From positions 1 through 5,008 of the forward strand of contig DPZQ01000014.1 of the NCBI GenBank assembly GCA_003536295.1: 5,008 bases of DNA, given 5' to 3'. This DNA comes from Rhodobacter sp. (lineage in GTDB: Bacteria; Pseudomonadota; Alphaproteobacteria; Rhodobacterales; Rhodobacteraceae). The translations under genes were made by a program, and so were the position numbers. Positions 1-5,008 of the stretch are shown piece by piece (position 1 is the first letter of the stretch; each line of letters opens with the position of its first letter). The notes beneath the pieces were generated by a model. That model worked only from the letters and a program-made list of their open reading frames with translations, made no database searches and was not told the DNA's origin.

Positions 1-989
1 CCAAAATCGACGAATTTCTAGCCCCTCATCTTTACCCGTTGCGCGCTGACGGGTCTGATCCACGCATCTGTCAGACCTGTGGGACCGGGCGTTTGCACCT
101 TAAAACTGCCCGTTCTGGCGGTGCGTTCATCGGGTGTGGTAATTATCCTGAATGCCGCTACACACGCCCCATTTCGGTTTCGGGCGAAGAAGAAAATGGC
201 ATTTCCCCTGACGGGCAAAACCTAGGGCTGGACATGACTGGCTTGGTGATCTCATTGCGCTCGGGGCGTTTTGGTCCGTATGTGCAACGCGGCGACGCTA
301 CGGAAGAGATCTCCAAGCCCCCCCGAGCCAGCATTCCCAAAAGCTGGCCCATTCCAGAGATGACGCTTGATAAAGCGTTGCTGCTTTTGAACCTGCCGCG
401 GGAAATCGGCCCACATCCCGAAGACGGTGAGATGATCGAGGCTGCGATTGGCCGCTATGGCCCCTATGTCAAACATGGCAAAACCTACGCCAACATCACC
501 GATGTGGATGAGGTGTTCTCCATCGGTATGAACCGCGCGGTCGAAGTCTTGGCCCAAAAACGTACATTTGGTCGCGGCGCATCAGCTGCAGCGGCACCCT
601 TGCGCGAATTGGGCGCAGCCGTCAGCGGTGATGCGGTGCAAGTGATGGCGGGGCGCTATGGCCCCTATGTCAAATGCGGCAAGATCAACGCGACCTTGCC
701 AAAAGAGATGACGCCCGAAGACATCACGCTTGAACAAGCGCTCGAATTGGTCGAGGCCAAGGCAGCCAAAGGGGGTAAACCCAAAAAATCTGCAGTGAAA
801 AAAGCACCTGCCAAGAAAGCGACTGTGAATGAAATACCTGCGAAAAAAGCGGCCATGAAGGCCGACCCTGACAAACTCACCACCAAAAAACCAGCCGCCA
901 AAAAACCTGCAGCCAAAAAGCCACCAGTTAAAAAAGCAGCCCCCAAAGCGGCGGCAGCTGATGAAAATAATGATGTCTTAGACGGTTAA
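1..989 (+). CDS. topA: DNA topoisomerase I, C-terminal part (5' end outside window)
   Basis: This is the 3' end of a type IA topoisomerase gene. The enzyme relaxes negatively supercoiled DNA by cutting and passing single strands. The frame is open from the left edge (first full codon at 3, reading KIDEFLAPHLYPLRADG), so a TTG at 39 is internal and is not the start. About 328 residues are visible; the Toprim and catalytic tyrosine domains lie upstream. A C4 zinc finger is encoded at 69-155 (CQTC, then GC and ECRYTRP; four cysteines). It is followed by three topoisomerase C-terminal repeats centred on GR(F/Y)GPYV at 264-284, 450-470 and 651-671. The last roughly 65 residues are a lysine/alanine/proline-rich tail, histone H1-like and probably disordered, as is common in alphaproteobacterial TopA for nonspecific DNA contact. 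The TAA stop at 987-989 runs into a terminator hairpin. It is unrelated to the choline genes and is simply convergent with them. Identification is by family pattern and is strong despite truncation. Confidence 0.93.
   Translation, partial: KIDEFLAPHLYPLRADGSDPRICQTCGTGRLHLKTARSGGAFIGCGNYPECRYTRPISVSGEEENGISPDGQNLGLDMTGLVISLRSGRFGPYVQRGDATEEISKPPRASIPKSWPIPEMTLDKALLLLNLPREIGPHPEDGEMIEAAIGRYGPYVKHGKTYANITDVDEVFSIGMNRAVEVLAQKRTFGRGASAAAAPLRELGAAVSGDAVQVMAGRYGPYVKCGKINATLPKEMTPEDITLEQALELVEAKAAKGGKPKKSAVKKAPAKKATVNEIPAKKAAMKADPDKLTTKKPAAKKPAAKKPPVKKAAPKAAAADENNDVLDG
264..671 (+). repeat. three TopA C-terminal GR(F/Y)GPYV protein repeats
   Basis: The motif GRFGPYV (264-284) recurs as GRYGPYV at 450-470 and 651-671. 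Copies two and three continue as K-H-G-K and K-C-G-K. These are the hallmark of the repeat domain C-terminal to the zinc finger in bacterial TopA. Copies two and three are identical over 21 bases (453-473 and 654-674), whereas copy one is diverged at the DNA level. Confidence 0.85.
756..960 (+). repeat. lysine/alanine/proline-rich low-complexity tail of TopA
   Basis: The segment encodes degenerate repeats of the KKxAxKK and AAKKP type; AAKKP occurs twice in a row around 895-920 and is followed by PPVKK. Several A-runs of five or six bases come from lysine codons. It is strongly basic and probably disordered, a feature seen at the end of many alphaproteobacterial TopA proteins. An antisense open frame over this stretch (hydrophobic A/F/L repeats) is a by-product of the lysine/alanine codons. 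Confidence 0.75.
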
Positions 990-1013
990 AAGCGCCCTTA
1001 ACGGGGCGTTTTT
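988..1013. terminator. bidirectional intrinsic terminator between topA and choV
   Basis: The arm AAAAGCGCCC (988-997) pairs with GGGCGTTTTT (1004-1013) around the 6-base loop TTAACG. That gives ten pairs, one of them G-T. On the plus strand the GC core is followed by five T's, a classic terminator for topA, whose stop lies at 987-989. On the minus strand the same core is followed by TTTT, so it can also stop choXWV transcripts. The choV stop codon (998-1000) lies in the loop, and its last codons form one arm. Confidence 0.8.
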
Positions 1014-2029
1014 AACACGAGTTTTGTCATAATATGGGCGGGGGTAATCTCGCCCAATAAAGTGCCATCTTGTGCCACATTCAGAGATTTTTCTCCGTTT
1101 TGAAGATATTTTAGCACATCATTAAGTGGGGTGTCAGGCGATACTTTGTTTGCATCAAGGTCCGAAAGCTTGCCCTCTTGCATCACATCGATGGCTTGCA
1201 AGACCAAAAGTGGGTTCATATGGGCCACGAAATCTGCAACATAGTTAGAGGCAGGGTTAGCGATAATTTCGCGCGCCGTACCGCATTGCACAATGCGTCC
1301 CCCTTCCATCAAGGCGATACGATTTCCGATTTTAAACGCCTCATCTAGATCGTGGCTGACAAAAACGATGGTGCGTTTCAGGGTCGATTGCAGGGCCAGC
1401 AGTTCATCTTGCAGGCGGCCGCGGATCAATGGATCAAGTGCCGAGAAGGGCTCATCCATCAGTAAAATCGGCGCATCTGTGGCAAAGGCGCGGGCCAATC
1501 CCACCCGCTGCTGCATGCCGCCAGACAACTCAACCACTTTACGGTCAGCCCATTGCATCAGATTAACAAGATCAAGCTGCGCATCGACTTTGGCCTTACG
1601 CAGCAGTTTTGGCAGCCCCGCGAGTTCTAGCCCAAGGCCGATGTTTTCACGTACCGTGCGCCATGGCAACAGGCCAAAGGCTTGAAAAACCATCGCAATA
1701 TGTGACAAGCGCAAGCGACGTAATGTGTCGCGGCTGGCGTGGGTGACCGATAGCATCTGTTCCCCCTCTTTCACACGTACCTCGCCACGCGCTAGCGGGT
1801 TGAGCCCGTTCACGGCCCGCAAAAGCGTTGATTTACCCGAGCCAGACAGGCCCATTAAAACCAAAATCTCGCCTTCTTTGACAGTTAGCGAACAATCATG
1901 CACCCCTAAAATCTGGCCAGTTTGTTCTTGAATTTCGCCGCGCGACAGGCCTTGATCCATTAGCGGCAGGGCTATGGCAGGCTTGTTGCCAAATACGATC
2001 GAGACATTATTAAATTCTACAGCGTTCAT
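998..2029 (-). CDS. choV: choline ABC transporter, ATP-binding protein ChoV
   Basis: This is the cytoplasmic ATPase that powers choline import through ChoW. The 343 residues carry every nucleotide-binding motif: Walker A GLSGSGKST (60-68), Q-loop Q116, signature LSGGMQQR (168-175), Walker B ILLMDEP (188-194), D-loop SALD (196-199) and switch H226. The extended N-terminus before Walker A (ALPLMDQGLSRGEIQEQTG) is typical of the ProV/OpuAA quaternary-amine subfamily. After about residue 270 there is a short segment with one CBS-like unit (TPLNDVLKYLQ to LLGEITPAHIM), shorter than the double CBS of E. coli ProV and in line with ChoV-type proteins. The ATG at 2029 overlaps the choW stop as ATGA, so translation is probably coupled. 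The upstream ribosome site is weak (GTGAGCAGAAA). Its last codons fall inside the terminator shared with topA. ChoV is preferred over glycine betaine/proline ProV because of the choX and bet neighbours. Confidence 0.92.
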   Translation of the reverse strand: MNAVEFNNVSIVFGNKPAIALPLMDQGLSRGEIQEQTGQILGVHDCSLTVKEGEILVLMGLSGSGKSTLLRAVNGLNPLARGEVRVKEGEQMLSVTHASRDTLRRLRLSHIAMVFQAFGLLPWRTVRENIGLGLELAGLPKLLRKAKVDAQLDLVNLMQWADRKVVELSGGMQQRVGLARAFATDAPILLMDEPFSALDPLIRGRLQDELLALQSTLKRTIVFVSHDLDEAFKIGNRIALMEGGRIVQCGTAREIIANPASNYVADFVAHMNPLLVLQAIDVMQEGKLSDLDANKVSPDTPLNDVLKYLQNGEKSLNVAQDGTLLGEITPAHIMTKLVLKTPR

Positions 2030-2859
2030 TTTCTGCTCACCCGCAACATCCGATCTAGTAATATTGCCACAACCACGATGATCATGCCTGACTCAAAGCC
2101 AAGTGCTGTATTGACCGAGTTAAGCGCCCGCACAACCGGCACGCCCAAACCGTCGGCACCCACCAAAGCCGCGATCACCACCATCGACAGCGACAGCATA
2201 ATGGTTTGATTAAGCCCCGCCATGATTTGAACGAAAGCGTAAGGCAACTCAACCTTCCAAAGCCTTTGCCAAGGAGTGGCGCCGAAGGCGGTTGCGGCCT
2301 CAAGCAGCGGCAGTGGAGTGCTGGAAATGCCTAAATGGGTAAGGCGAATGGGGGCAGGCAGCACAAAAATAACAGTGGCAATCAAGCCAGGTACCATGCC
2401 AATTCCGAAAAATACAATCGCCGGTATCAGATAAACAAAGGTTGGTAAGGTTTGCATCAGATCAAGCACAGGCAAAATCGACGCATAAAGGCGCGGCCGA
2501 TGTGCCAAGGCAATGCCGATGGGTACACCAATACCCATACAGACCACACAGGCCGACAAGACCAAGGTCAGGCTCTGAGTCACCGCATCCCAATAGCCTT
2601 GGTTCAATATAAACATAAAGCCAAAAAAAACGATCGCCGTGCTTTTCCACGAGCGCTGCAGAAAATAGGTCAGTGCCAAAAAACATACAATAATTACGAA
2701 CGGATGCGGCGTTTGCAGCACGAAAAGGATCGCATCAATCAAAGCTTCCATGCCCCCGCGCATTGTATCAAAGACGCCAGATCCATTGATCTTTAGCCAG
2801 TCAAATACCAGTTTGGCAGTTTTGCCAACGGGTATCTTTAGCTCTAAAAACTCGTCCAT
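2026..2859 (-). CDS. choW: choline ABC transporter, permease ChoW
   Basis: This is the inner-membrane channel subunit of the choline importer, a member of the ProW/OpuAB binding-protein-dependent permease family. I chose the ATG at 2859 (277 residues, MDEFLELKIPVG). AAGG at 2870-2867 lies seven bases upstream of it, whereas the in-frame GTG at 2865 would be only one base from that site. After an amphipathic N-terminus come about six or seven hydrophobic segments, near residues 43-68, 72-87, 96-118, 134-153, 154-170, 219-235 and 257-270. The cytoplasmic EAA loop that docks on the ATPase is clear at 187-208 (EAATAFGATPWQRLW). The LMQTLPTFVYLIP stretch is a family hallmark. The stop overlaps the choV start by four bases. 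Upstream, a hairpin with a T-run separates it from choX by 55 bases, which probably lowers choW/choV output relative to the binding protein. Confidence 0.92.
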   Translation of the reverse strand: MDEFLELKIPVGKTAKLVFDWLKINGSGVFDTMRGGMEALIDAILFVLQTPHPFVIIVCFLALTYFLQRSWKSTAIVFFGFMFILNQGYWDAVTQSLTLVLSACVVCMGIGVPIGIALAHRPRLYASILPVLDLMQTLPTFVYLIPAIVFFGIGMVPGLIATVIFVLPAPIRLTHLGISSTPLPLLEAATAFGATPWQRLWKVELPYAFVQIMAGLNQTIMLSLSMVVIAALVGADGLGVPVVRALNSVNTALGFESGMIIVVVAILLDRMLRVSRK

Positions 2860-2870
2860 TGCCACACCTT

Positions 2871-2900
2871 AAAAACACCCCTCCGATGAAAGGAAGGGTG
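2871..2900 (-). terminator. intercistronic hairpin with T-run between choX and choW (probable partial terminator)
   Basis: Read on the minus strand, CACCCTTCC (2900-2892) pairs with GGAGGGGTG (2884-2876) over nine base pairs, one of them G-T, around a 7-base loop. TTTTT (2875-2871) follows directly. This is the form of an intrinsic terminator, yet it lies inside the operon, 14 bases after the choX stop and directly before the choW ribosome site (AAGG at 2870-2867). A leaky terminator or 3'-end stabiliser for choX mRNA would explain excess binding protein. On the plus strand it lacks a T-run. Confidence 0.72.
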
Positions 2901-2914
2901 CTAAATGGTTAAGA

Positions 2915-3847
2915 TTAAAGACCCAAAGCCGCTTTAACAGCCGCAAGACCGTTGGCGCCGTCTTTGGTCGACACGCCAGCAAGCCAGACGTCTAGTGTGC
3001 CAGGGTTGGATGACAGCCAAGCGCTCGCCGCAGCCTGAGGGTCGGCCCCATCGTTCAGGATTGCGCCCATTATTTCATTTTCCATCGCCAATGAGAAGGA
3101 AAGATTGTTAAGCAAAGCGCCCGTATTTGGACAGTCAGCCACATAGCCTGCACGCACATTGGTGGCCACTTCGGCGCCGCCCAAATTGGGGCCAAAGAAA
3201 TCATCTCCGCCTGTCAGATAGCTCATATCAAAATTGGCGTTCATCGGGTGGGGTTCCCAGCCCAAGAAAATGATTGGTTGATTGGCGTTTGAGAGGCGCT
3301 CTACCTCGGCCAGCATACCTTGCTCTGAGGATTCGACAACTTTGAATTCCTTAAGACCAAAGGCATTGTCATCCACCATCGACAAGATCAAACGGTTGCC
3401 GTCATTACCAGGCTCGATACCAAAGATCTTGCCCTTTAGCTCGTTTGTATGGGTGGAGATATCGGCGAAATCTTTAATGCCAAGGGCGGCACCTGCAGCG
3501 TTGGTGGCCAATGTATATTTTGCGCCCTCAAGGTTGACGCGCACAGTTTCGACGGTGCCTGCGTCGCGGTAGGGAGCGATGTCGGCTTCCATTGTAGGCA
3601 TCCAATTGCCCAAGAACACGTCAATATCGCCACCTGCAAGGGCTGTATAGGTCACAGGCACTGACAGAAGTTTGGTTTCTGTAGCGTAGCCTAAAGCCTC
3701 GAGCACCACAGTGGTGGCGGCTGTGGTTGCGGTGATATCGGTCCAGCCTACATCCGAAAAGGTCACTTTATCGCAGCTTGCCGCAAAGGCGGGGCTGACA
3801 AATGTTATGGCCGTCGCGGTGACGATTAAAGTTTTGGTGAAGTTCAT
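2915..3847 (-). CDS. choX: periplasmic choline-binding protein ChoX
   Basis: This is the solute-binding protein that delivers choline to ChoWV, of the OpuAC/ProX-like family. The start is the ATG at 3847 (310 residues): GGGAG (3860-3856) lies eight bases upstream and a proper signal peptide follows (MNFTKTLIVTATAITF, cleavage after AFA at about residue 22). Longer in-frame starts at 3862 and 3898 would put the ribosome site inside the gene. The ligand box is visible: W35 and D37 (GWTDI), W82 (GNWMP), Y111 (AKYTLA), N148 (EPGND) and W197 (LGWEPHP). These correspond at a constant offset of eight to the aromatic box W43, W90, Y119, W205 plus D45 and N156 that I recall for Sinorhizobium meliloti ChoX. 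C25 and C239 may form a disulphide. The gene heads the choXWV operon and diverges from betI. Choline, rather than glycine betaine, is the favoured ligand because of these residues and the neighbours. Confidence 0.93.
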   Translation of the reverse strand: MNFTKTLIVTATAITFVSPAFAASCDKVTFSDVGWTDITATTAATTVVLEALGYATETKLLSVPVTYTALAGGDIDVFLGNWMPTMEADIAPYRDAGTVETVRVNLEGAKYTLATNAAGAALGIKDFADISTHTNELKGKIFGIEPGNDGNRLILSMVDDNAFGLKEFKVVESSEQGMLAEVERLSNANQPIIFLGWEPHPMNANFDMSYLTGGDDFFGPNLGGAEVATNVRAGYVADCPNTGALLNNLSFSLAMENEIMGAILNDGADPQAAASAWLSSNPGTLDVWLAGVSTKDGANGLAAVKAALGL

Positions 3848-3931
3848 TTCGTAATCTCCCATTGTTTTTTTGTTGATTGATGAGTTAATAAACGTCAATA
3901 TTAAACTAAATTACAAGCTAAAAGGATAAAA
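3848..3931. promoter_or_regulatory. divergent choX/betI control region
   Basis: These 84 AT-rich bases must hold the promoters for choXWV (leftward) and betI-betA (rightward). A possible rightward promoter is TTGATG (3877-3882) with TATTAA (3899-3904), spaced by 16. For the leftward unit, TTGTAA (3916-3911) with TTTATT (3892-3887) is a weak candidate, and TTGACG (3898-3893) is a good -35 without a clear -10. Ribosome sites are clear at both ends: GGGAG (3860-3856) for choX and AAGGA (3922-3926) for betI. The promoter boxes are guesses; the region's role follows from the gene layout. Confidence 0.55.
3885..3904. promoter_or_regulatory. candidate BetI operator (20-bp dyad)
   Basis: TTAATA (3885-3890) and TATTAA (3899-3904) are perfect inverted halves around the 8-base centre AACGTCAA. 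The part ACGTCAATATTAA resembles the BetI box I recall from E. coli (ACGTTCAATATAA) with one T fewer. A flanking TTGATTGA at 3873-3880 also looks like a BetI half-site. The dyad lies over the probable promoters of both divergent units, where a shared repressor site would be expected. Chance symmetry in AT-rich DNA is a real alternative. Confidence 0.4.
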
Positions 3932-4555
3932 ATGCCCAAGCTTGGTATGGAGCCTATTAGAAAAGCGGCACTTGTCAAAGCCACCATTTTGGAAATTGGG
4001 CGTTTGCGGAGCCTGGACGTGACCGTGACACAAATTGCCAAGCGTGCGGGCATGTCATCGGCTTTGGCGCATCACTATTTCGGCTCAAAGGATGAGATTT
4101 TCTTGGCCGCAATGCGCCATATTTTAACTATTTACGCAGCCGAAGTACGCGGGGCCCTTATGATCAGCAAAACCGCTCGCGGACGGCTTGAGGCGATTTT
4201 GCGCATGTCGTTTTCGGCGCGCAATTTTTATGGCGAATCAATCGGCGCTTGGTTGAATTTTTACGTTTTGGCCCAAACCGCCCCAAAGGCGGCCCGATTA
4301 CTAGCCGTTTACCAACGGCGACTTAATTCAAATCTGGTGCATGCGCTGCGCCCTCTGGCGAGTGATAGGGCCACAGCCATTGCCTTGACTTTGGGCGCGC
4401 TGATCGATGGGGTCTACCTGCGTGAGGCATTGGCCCCAAAGGCCCCAGACGGCGACGCCGCCGTAACAATGATTTTAAACTATCTTGACCTGGAGCTTGG
4501 TCGCACCAGCGCACCCATGATTTCTCCATCCAACAGTTTCGGAGCCCCTTTATGA
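3932..4555 (+). CDS. betI: TetR-family choline-responsive repressor BetI
   Basis: This transcriptional repressor of the choline-to-glycine betaine pathway releases DNA when choline is present, by analogy with E. coli BetI. The 207 residues begin with the family signature MPKLGMEPIR. A TetR helix-turn-helix follows at about residues 28-50 (VTQIAKRAGMSSALAHHYF), then GSKDEIF and an all-helical C-terminal ligand and dimer domain containing AWLNFY (106-111) and LIDGVYLREAL (157-167), typical BetI motifs. The ATG at 3932 is supported by AAGGA five bases upstream and by the conserved N-terminus. It diverges from choX and overlaps betA by ATGA, so repressor and dehydrogenase are probably translated together and autoregulated. 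The last 15 or so residues (after LELGRTS) are an unstructured-looking tail whose codons also carry the betA ribosome site. Confidence 0.93.
   Translation: MPKLGMEPIRKAALVKATILEIGRLRSLDVTVTQIAKRAGMSSALAHHYFGSKDEIFLAAMRHILTIYAAEVRGALMISKTARGRLEAILRMSFSARNFYGESIGAWLNFYVLAQTAPKAARLLAVYQRRLNSNLVHALRPLASDRATAIALTLGALIDGVYLREALAPKAPDGDAAVTMILNYLDLELGRTSAPMISPSNSFGAPL
4541..4544 (+). promoter_or_regulatory. ribosome binding site of betA inside betI
   Basis: GGAG lies seven bases before the betA ATG at 4552, within the last codons of betI. With the four-base ATGA overlap it fixes the betA start and points to translational coupling. Confidence 0.7.
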
Positions 4556-5008
4556 CAACAGATTACATAATCATCGGCGCAGGTTCGGCGGGCTCGGCCA
4601 TCACCTATCGGTTAGCGATGGCGGGGCATTCAGTGACTTTGATCGAGTTTGGCGGTACGGATGCGGGGCCGCTTATTCAAATGCCTGCCGCTTTATCCTA
4701 TCCGATGAACATGGCGCGCTATGATTGGGGCTTTCAAACTGAGCCCGAGCCCCATCTGGGTGGGCGGCGTTTGGTAACACCGCGCGGTAAGGTGATGGGC
4801 GGGTCTTCCTCGATCAACGGTATGGTCTATGTGCGCGGCCATGCCCGCGATTATGACCATTGGGCTGATTCGGGTGCGCAAGGCTGGTCTTATGCCGATG
4901 TTTTGCCTTATTTCCAGCGCATGGAACATTGGCATGGGGAAGTTGGCAACAATCAATCGCCCTATCGTGGCGCAGCTGGGCCTTTGCATATTACCCGCGG
5001 GCCGCGCA
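4552..5008 (+). CDS. betA: choline dehydrogenase, N-terminal part (3' end outside window)
   Basis: This flavoprotein of the GMC oxidoreductase family oxidises choline to betaine aldehyde, and in many homologues onward to glycine betaine. It is normally associated with the inner membrane and feeds electrons to the respiratory chain. The frame is open to the window edge; 152 residues are visible of a family length near 550. MTTDYIIIGAGSAGSA contains the Rossmann GxGxxG (9-14) that binds FAD ADP-ribose, with the ribose-binding acidic residue E32 (TLIEFGG). GMC signature 1 is present at about 79-91 (GKVMGGSSSINGM). The stretch QMPAALSYPMNM and the segment YDWGFQTEPEPHLGGRR closely match choline dehydrogenases. 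The substrate-binding domain and the catalytic His lie beyond the window. The start is set by the ATGA overlap with betI and by the ribosome site at 4541. betI and uptake neighbours favour BetA over other GMC alcohol dehydrogenases. Confidence 0.93.
   Translation, partial: MTTDYIIIGAGSAGSAITYRLAMAGHSVTLIEFGGTDAGPLIQMPAALSYPMNMARYDWGFQTEPEPHLGGRRLVTPRGKVMGGSSSINGMVYVRGHARDYDHWADSGAQGWSYADVLPYFQRMEHWHGEVGNNQSPYRGAAGPLHITRGPR

Noticed and set aside
880..945. A-runs in the topA tail as a programmed frameshift site
   Set aside because: The runs are five or six bases long, come from lysine codons, and no alternative frame product or stimulatory structure is evident.
665..946. Minus-strand open frame with repeated hydrophobic A/F/L segments that could look like a membrane protein
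   Set aside because: It is the exact antisense of the lysine/alanine-rich topA tail; the pattern comes from AAA/AAG and GCN codons, and no ribosome site or family resemblance is seen.
1293..1931. Plus-strand open frames opposite choV
   Set aside because: They are shadows of the clearly conserved choV frame and have arginine/serine-rich composition without any recognisable domain.
2452..2796. Plus-strand open frame opposite choW, and an alternative minus frame at 2462-2686
   Set aside because: Both overlap the membrane-spanning coding region of choW, whose EAA motif and family features are unmistakable.
2860..2865. GTG start for choW two codons upstream
   Set aside because: It leaves one base to the AAGG site; the ATG at 2859 has a seven-base spacing.
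3848..3898. N-terminal extension of choX from TTG at 3898 or ATG at 3862
   Set aside because: The GGGAG ribosome site would be internal, and the signal peptide begins properly at 3847 only.
4693..4989. Minus-strand open frame opposite betA
   Set aside because: It is antisense to the conserved FAD-binding domain of choline dehydrogenase and has no support of its own.
1..5008. Mobile element, CRISPR array, tRNA/rRNA or horizontally acquired island
   Set aside because: No regularly spaced direct repeats, transposase or integrase motifs, terminal inverted repeats or tRNA-like folds were seen, and all genes fit a housekeeping and choline-metabolism context.

Overview
The window looks like chromosomal DNA of a marine alphaproteobacterium, most likely the Roseobacter group of Rhodobacteraceae. 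The basis is protein resemblance by eye: the TopA tail, the ChoXWV transporter, BetI (N-terminus MPKLGMEPIR) and the opening of BetA (TDAGPLIQMPAALSYPMNM) all read like roseobacter versions. Base composition appears fairly balanced rather than GC-rich, which would suit a pelagic, lower-GC roseobacter lineage. The genus cannot be fixed from the sequence alone.

Layout. Positions 1-989 (+) hold the 3' end of topA (DNA topoisomerase I), with a C4 zinc finger, three GR(F/Y)GPYV repeats and a lysine/alanine-rich tail. It converges on a minus-strand operon read from right to left: choX (3847-2915), choW (2859-2026) and choV (2029-998), a choline ABC importer made of a periplasmic binding protein, a permease and an ATPase. 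A hairpin at 988-1013 with T-runs on both sides sits between the convergent stop codons and overlaps the last codons of choV, so it probably terminates transcription from both directions. A second hairpin with a T-run (2871-2900) lies between choX and choW. An 84-bp AT-rich divergent region (3848-3931) separates choX from betI (3932-4555, +), a TetR-family choline-responsive repressor. betA (4552 to the window edge, +), choline dehydrogenase, overlaps betI by ATGA.

How the genes work together. ChoX captures choline in the periplasm, ChoW/ChoV import it at the cost of ATP, and BetA oxidises it to betaine aldehyde on the way to glycine betaine, an osmoprotectant and carbon/nitrogen source. BetI, placed between uptake and oxidation, probably represses both divergent units from the shared intergenic region until choline appears. 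A 20-bp AT-rich dyad at 3885-3904 is a candidate operator. betB (betaine aldehyde dehydrogenase) is not in the window.

The locus is a coherent choline-uptake and oxidation cluster of known families. I see no mobile element, CRISPR array, tRNA or rRNA, and no evidence of an undescribed system. There is no gene-free stretch above 300 bases; the longest is the 84-bp divergent region. The observations most worth checking are regulatory: the candidate operator, the choX-choW hairpin, and the terminator embedded in the end of choV.
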